A program made the position numbers and the translations under genes. From the NCBI GenBank assembly GCA_963995525.1, contig CAXEFP010000936.1, positions 124,001-188,000 on the forward strand: a stretch of 64,000 nt of DNA. The letters are read 5' to 3'. Within the stretch, counting starts at the first letter, position 1. Each line of letters begins with the position of its first letter. Shown here in pieces: positions 12,101 through 25,754 of the stretch. The notes beneath the pieces are model-generated. The model ran no database searches. It was not told the DNA's origin and saw only the letters and a list, made by a program, of their open reading frames with translations. This DNA comes from Escarpia spicata. Lineage: Eukaryota > Annelida > Polychaeta > Sabellida > Siboglinidae.

Positions 12101-14670
12101 GTGAAGATTTGTAACATGCAAAACATATATTTGGGGTAAGACCACATTAAGGATCCGTCCGCCGAAAAAAGTGCACTTAAAATACCGTTATGCTGTGATA
12201 TGCAGAAATTTTGTTCGAAAACTTTGACATGGGACATGTTTGTATCGTGAGTACTGAATGTACTGCTGCTTTAGACAAGATAAAACATCAAATGGGGATG
12301 AGTTTTCACACCTATAACTTACGTAATATGTTCTTGTAACTTACGTGACGGAGATAAAACGGTAACATGCATTCCCATTTGTGGTTAATCTAGTTATGTG
12401 TGTAGCTTGATATCAGTCTAGCCTTCGTGAAGATTTGTAACATGCAAAACATCTATTTGGGGTAAGACCACATTAAGGATCCGTCCGCCGAAAAAAGTGC
12501 ACTTAAAATACCGTTATGCTGTGATATGCAGAAATTTTGTTCGAAAACTTTGACATGGGACATGTTTGTATCGTGAGTACTGAATGTACTGCTGCTTTAG
12601 ACAAGATAAAACATCAAATGGGGATGAGTTTTCACACCTATAACTTACGTAATATGTTCTTGTAACTTACGTGACGGAGATAAAACGGTAACATGCATTC
12701 CCATTTGTGGTTAATCTAGTTATGTGTGTAGCTTGATATCAGTCTAGCCTTCGTGAAGATTTGTAACATGCAAAACATCTATTTGGGGTAAGACCACATT
12801 AAGGATCCGTCCGCCGAAAAAAGTGCACTTAAAATACCGTTATGCTGTGATATGCATAAATTTTGTTCGAAAACTTTGACATGGGACATGTTTGTATCGT
12901 GAGTACTGAATGTACTGCTGCTTTAGACAAGATAAAACATCAAATGGGGATGAGTTTTCACACCTATAACTTACGTAATATGTTCTTGTAACTTACGTGA
13001 CGGAGATAAAACGGTAACATGCATTCCCATTTGTGGTTAATCTAGTTATGTGTGTAGCTTGATATCAGTCTAGCCTTCGTGAAGATTTGTAACATGCAAA
13101 ACATCTATTTGGGGTAAGACCACATTAAGGATCCGTCCGCCGAAAAAAGTGCACTTAAAATACCGTTATGCTGTGATATGCATAAATTTTGTTCGAAAAC
13201 TTTGACATGCGACATGTTTGTATCGTGAGTACTGAATGTACTGCTGCTTTAGACAAGATAAAACATCAAATGGGGATGAGTTTTCACACCTATAACTTAC
13301 GTAATATGTTCTTGTAACTTACGTGACGGAGATAAAACGGTAACATGCATTCCCATTTGTGGTTAATCTAGTTATGTGTGTAGCTTGATATCAGTCTAGC
13401 CTTCGTGAAGATTTGTAACATGCAAAACATATATTTGGGGTAAGACCACATTAAGGATCCGTCCGCCGAAAAAAGTGCACTTAAAATACCGTTATGCTGT
13501 GATATGCATAAATTTTGTTCGAAAACTTTGACATGGGACATGTTTGTATCGTGAGTACTGAATGTACTGCTGCTTTAGACAAGATAAAACATCAAATGGG
13601 GATGAGTTTTCACACCTATAACTTACGTAATATGTTCTTGTAACTTACGTGACGGAGATAAAACGGTAACATGCATTCCCATTTGTGGTTAATCTAGTTA
13701 TGTGTGTAGCTTGATATCAGTCTAGCCTTCGTGAAGATTTGTAACATGCAAAACATCTATTTGGGGTAAGACCACATTAAGGATCCGTCCGCCGAAAAAA
13801 GTGCACTTAAAATACCGTTATGCTGTGATATGCATAAATTTTGTTCGAAAACTTTGACATGGGACATGTTTGTATCGTGAGTACTGAATGTACTGCTGCT
13901 TTAGACAAGATAAAACATCAAATGGGGATGAGTTTTCACACCTATAACTTACGTAATATGTTCTTGTAACTTACGTGACGGAGATAAAACGGTAACATGC
14001 ATTCCCGTGTGTGGTTAATCTAGATATGTGTGTAGCTTGATATCAGTCTAGCCTTCGTGAAGATTTGTAACATGCAAAACATCTATTTGGGGTAAGACCA
14101 CATTAAGGATCCGTCCGCCGAAAAAAGTGCACTTAAAATACCGTTATGCTGTGATATGCATAAATTTTGTTCGAAAACTTTGACATGGCACATGTTTGTA
14201 TCGTGAGTACTGAATGTACTGCTGCTTTAGACAAGATAAAACATCAAATGGGGATGAGTTTTCACACCTATAACTTACGTAATATGTTCTTGTAACTTAC
14301 GTGACGGAGATAAAACGGTAACATGCATTCCCATTTGTGGTTAATCTAGTTATGTGTGTAGCTTGATATCAGTCTAGCCTTCGTGAAGATTTGTAACATG
14401 CAAAACATCTATTTGGGGTAAGACCACATTAAGGATCCGTCCGCCGAAAAAAGTGCACTTAAAATACCGTTATGCTGTGATATGCATAAATTTTGTTCGA
14501 AAACTTTGACATGGGACATGTTTGTATCGTGAGTACTGAATGTACTGCTGCTTTAGACAAGATAAAACATCAAATGGGGATGAGTTTTCACACCTATAAC
14601 TTACGTAATATGTTCTTGTAACTTACGTGACGGAGATAAAACGGTAACATGCATTCCCATTTGTGGTTAA
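9129..14670 (+). repeat. Interposed block with 3- and 5-monomer spacings (k29-k45)
   Basis: The 12-mer register stops after k28 and resumes at k46. Within the block, the trio G143 / A65+G143 / consensus occurs twice (k30-k32, k33-k35) and resembles k37-k40. C170 recurs every five monomers (11580, 13210, then 14840 in k46). k43 and k44 carry the rare linked haplotype G315+G317 then A6+C171. k37 has a private T-to-C at unit 30. Confidence 0.8.
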
Positions 14671-17600
14671 TCTAGTTATGTGTGTAGCTTGATATCAGTC
14701 TAGCCTTCGTGAAGATTTGTAACATGCAAAACATCTATTTGGGGTAAGACCACATTAAGGATCCGTCCGCCGAAAAAAGTGCACTTAAAATACCGTTATG
14801 CTGTGATATGCATAAATTTTTTTCGAAAACTTTGACATGCGACATGTTTGTATCGTGAGTACTGAATGTACTGCTGCTTTAGACAAGATAAAACATCAAA
14901 TGGGGATGAGTTTTCACACCTATAACTTACGTAATATGTTCTTGTAACTTACGTGACGGAGATAAAACGGTAACATGCATTCCCATTTGTGGTTAATCTA
15001 GTTATGTGTGTAGCTTGATATCAGTCTAGCCTTCGTGAAGATTTGTAACATGCAAAACATCTATTTGGGGTAACACCACATTAAGGATCCGTCCGCCGAA
15101 AAAAGTGCACTTAAAATACCGTTATGCTGTGATATGCATAAATTTTGTTCGAAAACTTTGACATGGGACATGTTTGTATCGTGAGTACTGAATGTACTGC
15201 TGCTTTAGACAAGATAAAACATCAAATGGGGATGAGTTTTCACACCTATAACTTACGTAATATGTTCTTGTAATTTACGTGACGGAGATAAAACGGTAAC
15301 ATGCATTCCCATTTGTGGTTAATCTAGTTATGTGTGTAGCTTGATATCAGTCTAGCCTTCGTGAAGATTTGTAACATGCAAAACATCTATTTGGGGTAAG
15401 ACCACATTAAGGATCCGTCCGCCGAAAAAAGTGCACTTAAAATACCGTTATGCTGTGATATGCATACATTTTGTTCGAAAACTTTGACATGGGACATGTT
15501 TGTATCGTGAGTACTGAATGTACTGCTGCTTTAGAAAAGATAAAACATCAAATGGGGATGAGTTTTCACACCTATAACTTACGTAATATGTTCTTGTAAC
15601 TTACGTGACGGAGATAAAACGGTAACATGCATTCCCATTTGTGGTTAATCTAGTTATGTGTGTAGCTTGATATCAGTCTAGCCTTCGTGAAGATTTGTAA
15701 CATGCAAAACATCTATTTGGGGTAAGACCACATTAAGGATCCGTCCGCCGAAAAAAGTGCACTTAAAATACCGTTATGCTGTGATATGCATAAATTTTGT
15801 TCGAAAACTTTGACATGGGACATGTTTGTATCGTGAGTACTGAATGTACTGCTGCTTTAGACAAGATAAAACATCACATGGGGATGAGTTTTCACACCTA
15901 TAACTTACGTAATATGTTCTTGTAACTTACGTGACGGAGATAAAACGGTAACATGCATTCCCATTTGTGGTTAATCTAGTTATGTGTGTAGCTTGATATC
16001 AGTCTAGCCTTCGTGAAGATTTGTAACATGCAAAACATCTATTTGGGGTAAGACCACATTAAGGATCCGTCCGCCGAAAAAAGTGCACTTAAAATACCGT
16101 TATGCTGTGATATGCAGAAATTTTGTTCGAAAACTTTGACATGGGACATGTTTGTATCGTGAGTACTGAATGTACTGCTGCTTTAGACAAGATAAAACAT
16201 CAAATGGGGATGAGTTTTCACACCTATAACTTACGTAATATGTTCTTGTAACTTACGTGACGGAGATAAAACGGTAACATGCATTCCCATTTGTGGTTAA
16301 TCTAGTTATGTGTGTAGCTTGATATCAGTCTAGCCTTCGTGAAGATTTGTAACATGCAAAACATATATTTGGGGTAAGACCACATTAAGGATCCGTCCGC
16401 CGAAAAAAGTGCACTTAAAATACCGTTATGCTGTGATATGCAGAAATTTTGTTCGAAAACTTTGACATGGGACATGTTTGTATCGTGAGTACTGAATGTA
16501 CTGCTGCTTTAGACAAGATAAAACATCAAATGGGGATGAGTTTTCACACCTATAACTTACGTAATATGTTCTTGTAACTTACGTGACGGAGATAAAACGG
16601 TAACATGCATTCCCATTTGTGGTTAATCTAGTTATGTGTGTAGCTTGATATCAGTCTAGCCTTCGTGAAGATTTGTAACATGCAAAACATCTATTTGGGG
16701 TAAGACCACATTAAGGATCCGTCCGCCGAAAAAAGTGCACTTAAAATACCGTTATGCTGTGATATGCAGAAATTTTGTTCGAAAACTTTGACATGGGACA
16801 TGTTTGTATCGTGAGTACTGAATGTACTGCTGCTTTAGACAAGATAAAACATCAAATGGGGATGAGTTTTCACACCTATAACTTACGTAATATGTTCTTG
16901 TAACTTACGTGACGGAGATAAAACGGTAACATGCATTCCCATTTGTGGTTAATCTAGTTATGTGTGTAGCTTGATATCAGTCTAGCCTTCGTGAAGATTT
17001 GTAACATGCAAAACATCTATTTGGGGTAAGACCACATTAAGGATCCGTCCGCCGAAAAAAGTGCACTTAAAATACCGTTATGCTGTGATATGCATAAATT
17101 TTGTTCGAAAACTTTGACATGGGACATGTTTGTATCGTGAGTACTGAATGTACTGCTGCTTTAGACAAGATAAAACATCAAATGGGGATGAGTTTTCACA
17201 CCTATAACTTACGTAATATGTTCTTGTAACTTACGTGACGGAGATAAAACGGTAACATGCATTCCCATTTGTGGTTAATCTAGTTATGTGTGTAGCTTGA
17301 TATCAGTCTAGCCTTCGTGAAGATTTGTAACATGCAAAACATCTATTTGGGGTAAGACCACATTAAGGATCCGTCCGCCGAAAAAAGTGCACTTAAAATA
17401 CCGTTATGCTGTGATATGCATAAATTTTGTTCGAAAACTTTGACATGGGACATGTTTGTATCGTGAGTACTGAATGTACTGCTGCTTTAGACAAGATAAA
17501 ACATCAAATGGGGATGAGTTTTCACACCTATAACTTACGTAATATGTTCTTGTAACTTACGTGACGGAGATAAAACGGTAACATGCATTCCCATTTGTGG

Positions 17601-19886
17601 TTAATCTAGTTATGTGTGTAGCTTGATATCAGTCTAGCCTTCGTGAAGATTTGTAACATGCAAAACATCTATTTGGGGTAAGACCACATTAAGGATCCGT
17701 CCGCCGAAAAAAGTGCACTTAAAATACCGTTATGCTGTGATATGCATAAATTTTGTTCGAAAACTTTGACATGGGACATGTTTGTATCGTGAGTACTGAA
17801 TGTAATGCTGCTTTAGACAAGATAAAACATCAAATGGGGATGAGTTTTCACACCTATAACTTACGTAATATGTTCTTGTAACTTACGTGACGGAGATAAA
17901 ACGGTAACATGCATTCCCATTTGTGGTTAATCTAGTTATGTGTGTAGCTTGATATCAGTCTAGCCTTCGTGAAGATTTGTAACATGCAAAACATCTATTT
18001 GGGGTAAGACCACATTAAGGATCCGTCCGCCGAAAAAAGTGCACTTAAAATACCGTTATGCTGTGATATGCAGAAATTTTGTTCGAAAACTTTGACATGG
18101 GACATGTTTGTATCGTGAGTACTGAATGTACTGCTGCTTTAGACAAGATAAAACATCAAATGGGGATGAGTTTTCACACCTATAACTTACGTAATATGTT
18201 CTTGTAACTTACGTGACGGAGATAAAACGGTAACATGCATTCCCATTTGTGGTTAATCTAGTTATGTGTGTAGCTTGATATCAGTCTAGCCTTCGTGAAG
18301 ATTTGTAACATGCAAAACATCTATTTGGGGTAAGACCACATTAAGGATCCGTCCGCCGAAAAAAGTGCACTTAAAATACCGTTATGCTGTGATATGCATA
18401 AATTTTGTTCGAAAACTTTGACATGCGACATGTTTGTATCGTGAGTACTGAATGTACTGCTGCTTTAGACAAGATAAAACATCAAATGGGGATGAGTTTT
18501 CACACCTATAACTTACGTAATATGTTCTTGTAACTTACGTGACGGAGATAAAACGGTAACATGCATTCCCATTTGTGGTTAATCTAGTTATGTGTGTAGC
18601 TTGATATCAGTCTAGCCTTCGTGAAGATTTGTAACATGCAAAACATATATTTGGGGTAAGACCACATTAAGGATCCGTCCGCCGAAAAAAGTGCACTTAA
18701 AATACCGATATGCTGTGATATGCATAAATTTTGTTCGAAAACTTTGACATGGGACATGTTTGTATCGTGAGTACTGAATGTACTGCTGCTTTAGACAAGA
18801 TAAAACATCAAATGGGGATGAGTTTTCACACCTATAACTTACGTAATATGTTCTTGTAACTTACGTGACGGAGATAAAACGGTAACATGCATTCCCATTT
18901 GTGGTTAATCTAGTTATGTGTGTAGCTTGATATCAGTCTAGCCTTCGTGAAGATTTGTAACATGCAAAACATCTATTTGGGGTAACACCACATTAAGGAT
19001 CCGTCCGCCGAAAAAAGTGCACTTAAAATACCGTTATGCTGTGATATGCATAAATTTTGTTCGAAAACTTTGACATGGGACATGTTTGTATCGTGAGTAC
19101 TGAATGTACTGCTGCTTTAGACAAGATAAAACATCAAATGGGGATGAGTTTTCACACCTATAACTTACGTAATATGTTCTTGTAATTTACGTGACGGAGA
19201 TAAAACGGTAACATGCATTCCCATTTGTGGTTAATCTAGTTATGTGTGTAGCTTGATATCAGTCTAGCCTTCGTGAAGATTTGTAACATGCAAAACATCT
19301 ATTTGGGGTAAGACCACATTAAGGATCCGTCCGCCGAAAAAAGTGCACTTAAAATACCGTTATGCTGTGATATGCATACATTTTGTTCGAAAACTTTGAC
19401 ATGGGACATGTTTGTATCGTGAGTACTGAATGTACTGCTGCTTTAGAAAAGATAAAACATCAAATGGGGATGAGTTTTCACACCTATAACTTACGTAATA
19501 TGTTCTTGTAACTTACGTGACGGAGATAAAACGGTAACATGCATTCCCATTTGTGGTTAATCTAGTTATGTGTGTAGCTTGATATCAGTCTAGCCTTCGT
19601 GAAGATTTGTAACATGCAAAACATCTATTTGGGGTAAGACCACATTAAGGATCCGTCCGCCGAAAAAAGTGCACTTAAAATACCGTTATGCTGTGATATG
19701 CATAAATTTTGTTCGAAAACTTTGACATGGGACATGTTTGTATCGTGAGTACTGAATGTACTGCTGCTTTAGACAAGATAAAACATCACATGGGGATGAG
19801 TTTTCACACCTATAACTTACGTAATATGTTCTTGTAACTTACGTGACGGAGATAAAACGGTAACATGCATTCCCATTTGTGGTTAA
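14671..19886 (+). repeat. 12-monomer HOR domain, second part (k46-k61)
   Basis: k49-k61 repeat the marker order of k16-k28: C229, G143, A65+G143, G143, none, none, A201, G143, C170, A65+A126, C78+T278, C145+A214, C229. Extra marks relative to the first part are A65 in k51 and G143 in k56. At the left edge, C170 (k46) is followed directly by C78+T278 (k47), so the A65+A126 monomer is missing there and the local period is 11. k46 also has a private G-to-T at unit 151. Confidence 0.9.
15649..19560 (+). repeat. 12-mer HOR unit, copy 2 (k49-k60)
   Basis: This is 3,912 bp, in register with 4891-8802 by marker order. It lies 33 monomers (10,758 bp) downstream of that copy, with the interposed 3/5-mer block between them. 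Confidence 0.85.
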
Positions 19887-21842
19887 TCTAGTTATGTGTG
19901 TAGCTTGATATCAGTCTAGCCTTCGTGAAGATTTGTAACATGCAAAACATCTATTTGGGGTAAGACCACATTAAGGATCCGTCCGCCGAAAAAAGTGCAC
20001 TTAAAATACCGATATGCTGTGATATGCATAAATTTTGTTCGAAAACTTTGACATGGGACATGTTTGTATCGTGAGTACTGAATGTACTGCTGCTTTAGAC
20101 AAGATAAAACATCAAATGGGGATGAGTTTTCACACCTATAACTTACGTAATATGTTCTTGTAACTTACGTGACGGAGATAAAACGGTAACATGCATTCCC
20201 ATTTGTGGTTAATCTAGTTATGTGTGTAGCTTAATATCAGTCTAGCCTTCGTGAAGATTTGTAACATGCAAAACATCTATTTGGGGTAACACCACATTAA
20301 GGATCCGTCCGCCGAAAAAAGTGCACTTAAAATACCGTTATGCTGTGATATGCATAAATTTTGTTCGAAAACTTTGACATGGGACATGTTTGTATCGTGA
20401 GTACTGAATGTACTGCTGCTTTAGACAAGATAAAACATCAAATGGGGATGAGTTTTCACACCTATAACTTACGTAATATGTTCTTGTAACTTACGTGACG
20501 GAGATAAAACGGTAACATGCATTCCCATTTGTGGTTAATCTAGTTATGTGTGTAGCTTGATATCAGTCTAGCCTTCGTGAAGATTTGTAACATGCAAAAC
20601 ATCTATTTGGGGTAAGACCACATTAAGGATCCGTCCGCCGAAAAAAGTGCACTTAAAATACCGTTATGCTGTGATATGCATAAATTTTGTTCGAAAACTT
20701 TGACATGGGACATGTTTGTATCGTGAGTACTGAATGTACTGCTGCTTTAGACAAGATAAAACATCAAATGGGGATGAGTTTTCACACCTATAACTTACGT
20801 AATATGTTCTTGTAATTTACGTGACGGAGATAAAACGGTAACATGCATTCCCATTTGTGGTTAATCTAGTTATGTGTGTAGCTTGATATCAGTCTAGCCT
20901 TCGTGAAGATTTGTAACATGCAAAACATCTATTTGGGGTAAGACCACATTAAGGATCCGTCCGCCGAAAAAAGTGCACTTAAAATACCGTTATGCTGTGA
21001 TATGCATACATTTTGTTCGAAAACTTTGACATGGGACATGTTTGTATCGTGAGTACTGAATGTACTGCTGCTTTAGACAAGATAAAACATCAAATGGGGA
21101 TGAGTTTTCACACCTATAACTTACGTAATATGTTCTTGTAACTTACGTGACGGAGATAAAACGGTAACATGCATTCCCATTTGTGGTTAATCTAGTTATG
21201 TGTGTAGCTTGATATCAGTCTAGCCTTCGTGAAGATTTGTAACATGCAAAACATCTATTTGGGGTAAGACCACATTAAGGATCCGTCCGCCGAAAAAAGT
21301 GCACTTAAAATACCGTTATGCTGTGATATGCATAAATTTTGTTCGAAAACTTTGACATGGGACATGTTTGTATCGTGAGTACTGAATGTACTGCTGCTTT
21401 AGACAAGATAAAACATCACATGGGGATGAGTTTTCACACCTATAACTTACGTAATATGTTCTTGTAACTTACGTGACGGAGATAAAACGGTAACATGCAT
21501 TCCCATTTGTGGTTAATCTAGTTATGTGTGTAGCTTGATATCAGTCTAGCCTTCGTGAAGATTTGTAACATGCAAAACATCTATTTGGGGTAAGACCACA
21601 TTAAGGATCCGTCCGCCGAAAAAAGTGCACTTAAAATACCGTTATGCTGTGATATGCAGAAATTTTGTTCGAAAACTTTGACATGGGACATGTTTGTATC
21701 GTGAGTACTGAATGTACTGCTGCTTTAGACAAGATAAAACATCAAATGGGGATGAGTTTTCACACCTATAACTTACGTAATATGTTCTTGTAACTTACGT
21801 GACGGAGATAAAACGGTAACATGCATTCCCATTTGTGGTTAA
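19887..21842 (+). repeat. 6-mer HOR unit, copy 1 (k62-k67)
   Basis: A complete 1,956-bp unit with markers A126, A21+C78, T278, C145, C229, G143. I saw no private change relative to copy 2. Confidence 0.85.
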
Positions 21843-23798
21843 TCTAGTTATGTGTGTAGCTTGATATCAGTCTAGCCTTCGTGAAGATTTGTAACATGCA
21901 AAACATCTATTTGGGGTAAGACCACATTAAGGATCCGTCCGCCGAAAAAAGTGCACTTAAAATACCGATATGCTGTGATATGCATAAATTTTGTTCGAAA
22001 ACTTTGACATGGGACATGTTTGTATCGTGAGTACTGAATGTACTGCTGCTTTAGACAAGATAAAACATCAAATGGGGATGAGTTTTCACACCTATAACTT
22101 ACGTAATATGTTCTTGTAACTTACGTGACGGAGATAAAACGGTAACATGCATTCCCATTTGTGGTTAATCTAGTTATGTGTGTAGCTTAATATCAGTCTA
22201 GCCTTCGTGAAGATTTGTAACATGCAAAACATCTATTTGGGGTAACACCACATTAAGGATCCGTCCGCCGAAAAAAGTGCACTTAAAATACCGTTATGCT
22301 GTGATATGCATAAATTTTGTTCGAAAACTTTGACATGGGACATGTTTGTATCGTGAGTACTGAATGTACTGCTGCTTTAGACAAGATAAAACATCAAATG
22401 GGGATGAGTTTTCACACCTATAACTTACGTAATATGTTCTTGTAACTTACGTGACGGAGATAAAACGGTAACATGCATTCCCATTTGTGGTTAATCTAGT
22501 TATGTGTGTAGCTTGATATCAGTCTAGCCTTCGTGAAGATTTGTAACATGCAAAACATCTATTTGGGGTAAGACCACATTAAGGATCCGTCCGCCGAAAA
22601 AAGTGCACTTAAAATACCGTTATGCTGTGATATGCATAAATTTTGTTCGAAAACTTTGACATGGGACATGTTTGTATCGTGAGTACTGAATGTACTGCTG
22701 CTTTAGACAAGATAAAACATCAAATGGGGATGAGTTTTCACACCTATAACTTACGTAATATGTTCTTGTAATTTACGTGACGGAGATAAAACGGTAACAT
22801 GCATTCCCATTTGTGGTTAATCTAGTTATGTGTGTAGCTTGATATCAGTCTAGCCTTCGTGAAGATTTGTAACATGCAAAACATCTATTTGGGGTAAGAC
22901 CACATTAAGGATCCGTCCGCCGAAAAAAGTGCACTTAAAATACCGTTATGCTGTGATATGCATACATTTTGTTCGAAAACTTTGACATGGGACATGTTTG
23001 TATCGTGAGTACTGAATGTACTGCTGCTTTAGACAAGATAAAACATCAAATGGGGATGAGTTTTCACACCTATAACTTACGTAATATGTTCTTGTAACTT
23101 ACGTGACGGAGATAAAACGGTAACATGCATTCCCATTTGTGGTTAATCTAGTTATGTGTGTAGCTTGATATCAGTCTAGCCTTCGTGAAGATTTGTAACA
23201 TGCAAAACATCTATTTGGGGTAAGACCACATTAAGGATCCGTCCGCCGAAAAAAGTGCACTTAAAATACCGTTATGCTGTGATATGCATAAATTTTGTTC
23301 GAAAACTTTGACATGGGACATGTTTGTATCGTGAGTACTGAATGTACTGCTGCTTTAGACAAGATAAAACATCACATGGGGATGAGTTTTCACACCTATA
23401 ACTTACGTAATATGTTCTTGTAACTTACGTGACGGAGATAAAACGGTAACATGCATTCCCATTTGTGGTTAATCTAGTTATGTGTGTAGCTTGATATCAG
23501 TCTAGCCTTCGTGAAGATTTGTAACATGCAAAACATCTATTTGGGGTAAGACCACATTAAGGATCCGTCCGCCGAAAAAAGTGCACTTAAAATACCGTTA
23601 TGCTGTGATATGCAGAAATTTTGTTCGAAAACTTTGACATGGGACATGTTTGTATCGTGAGTACTGAATGTACTGCTGCTTTAGACAAGATAAAACATCA
23701 AATGGGGATGAGTTTTCACACCTATAACTTACGTAATATGTTCTTGTAACTTACGTGACGGAGATAAAACGGTAACATGCATTCCCATTTGTGGTTAA
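21843..23798 (+). repeat. 6-mer HOR unit, copy 2 (k68-k73)
   Basis: It carries the same six markers in the same order as 19887-21842. By eye the two copies look identical, which implies a very recent duplication. Confidence 0.85.
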
Positions 23799-25102
23799 TC
23801 TAGTTATGTGTGTAGCTTGATATCAGTCTAGCCTTCGTGAAGATTTGTAACATGCAAAACATCTATTTGGGGTAAGACCACATTAAGGATCCGTCCGCCG
23901 AAAAAAGTGCACTTAAAATACCGATATGCTGTGATATGCATAAATTTTGTTCGAAAACTTTGACATGGGACATGTTTGTATCGTGAGTACTGAATGTACT
24001 GCTGCTTTAGACAAGATAAAACATCAAATGGGGATGAGTTTTCACACCTATAACTTACGTAATATGTTCTTGTAACTTACGTGACGGAGGTAAAACGGTA
24101 ACATGCATTCCCATTTGTGGTTAATCTAGTTATGTGTGTAGCTTAATATCAGTCTAGCCTTCATGAAGATTTGTAACATGCAAAACATCTATTTGGGGTA
24201 ACACCACATTAAGGATCCGTCCGCCGAAAAAAGTGCACTTAAAATACCGTTATGCTGTGATATGCATAAATTTTGTTCGAAAACTTTGACATGGGACATG
24301 TTTGTATCGTGAGTACTGAATGTACTGCTGCTTTAGACAAGATAAAACATCAAATGGGGATGAGTTTTCACACCTATAACTTACGTAATATGTTCTTGTA
24401 ACTTACGTGACGGAGATAAAACGGTAACATGCATTCCCATTTGTGGTTAATCTAGTTATGTGTGTAGCTTGATATCAGTCTAGCCTTCGTGAAGATTTGT
24501 AACATGCAAAACATCTATTTGGGGTAAGACCACATTAAGGATCCGTCCGCCGAAAAAAGTGCACTTAAAATACCGTTATGCTGTGATATGCATAAATTTT
24601 GTTCGAAAACTTTGACATGGGACATGTTTGTATCGTGAGTACTGAATGTACTGCTGCTTTAGACAAGATAAAACATCAAATGGGGATGAGTTTTCACACC
24701 TATAACTTACGTAATATGTTCTTGTAACTTACGTGACGGAGATAAAACGGTAACATGCATTCCCATTTGTGGTTAATCTAGTTATGTGTGTAGCTTGATA
24801 TCAGTCTAGCCTTCGTGAAGATTTGTAACATGCAAAACATCTATTTGGGGTAAGACCACATTAAGGATCCGTCCGCCGAAAAAAGTGCACTTAAAATACC
24901 GTTATGCTGTGATATGCATAAATTTTGTTCGAAAACTTTGACATGGGACATGTTTGTATCGTGAGTACTGAATGTACTGCTGCTTTAGACAAGATAAAAC
25001 ATCACATGGGGATGAGTTTTCACACCTATGACTTACGTAATATGTTCTTGTAACTTACGTGACGGAGATAAAACGGTAACATGCATTCCCATTTGTGGTT
25101 AA
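23799..25102 (+). repeat. Degraded third 6-mer unit (k74-k77)
   Basis: It has A126 (k74, with a private change near 24090), A21+A39+C78 (k75), a consensus monomer where T278 is expected (k76), then C229 (k77, with private G254). The C145 monomer is absent, so it is four monomers long before the pattern ends. Confidence 0.75.
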
Positions 25103-25754
25103 TCTAGTTATGTGTGTAGCTTGATATCAGTCTAGCCTTCGTGAAGATTTGTAACATGCAAAACATCTATTTGGGGTAAGACCACATTAAGGATCCGTCC
25201 GCCGAAAAAAGTGCACTTAAAATACCGTTATGCTGTGATATGCATAAATTTTGTTCGAAAACTTTGACATGGGACATGTTTGTATCGTGAGTACTGAATG
25301 TACTGCTGCTTTAGACAAGATAAAACATCAAATGGGGATGAGTTTTCACACCTATAACTTACGTAATATGTTCTTGTAACTTACGTGACGGAGATAAAAC
25401 GGTAACATGCATTCCCATTTGTGGTTAATCTAGTTATGTGTGTAGCTTGATATCAGTCTAGCCTTCGTGAAGATTTGTAACATGCAAAACATCTATTTGG
25501 GGTAAGACCACATTAAGGATCCGTCCGCCGAAAAAAGTGCACTTAAAATACCGTTATGCTGTGATATGCATAAATTTTGTTCGAAAACTTTGACATGGGA
25601 CATGTTTGTATCGTGAGTACTGAATGTACTGCTGCTTTAGACAAGATAAAACATCAAATGGGGATGAGTTTTCACACCTATAACTTACGTAATATGTTCT
25701 TGTAACTTACGTGACGGAGATAAAACGGTAACATGCATTCCCGTGTGAGGTTAA
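25103..25754 (+). repeat. Two linker monomers (k78-k79)
   Basis: k78 is consensus. k79 ends with G315+G317 and a further private change at unit 320. This is the left part of the rare haplotype that continues into k80. Confidence 0.8.

Larger units (their letters stand above)
19887..25102 (+). repeat. 6-monomer HOR domain (k62-k77)
   Basis: The period is 1,956 bp. The marker order is A126, A21+C78, T278, C145, C229, G143. C78 is at 20290, 22246 and 24202; C229 is at 21419 and 23375, then 25005 (only five monomers on). Two units are complete; the third (k74-k77) lacks the C145 monomer and the T278 mark, and gains A39 in k75. All markers but A21 come from the preceding 12-mer. Confidence 0.92.
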
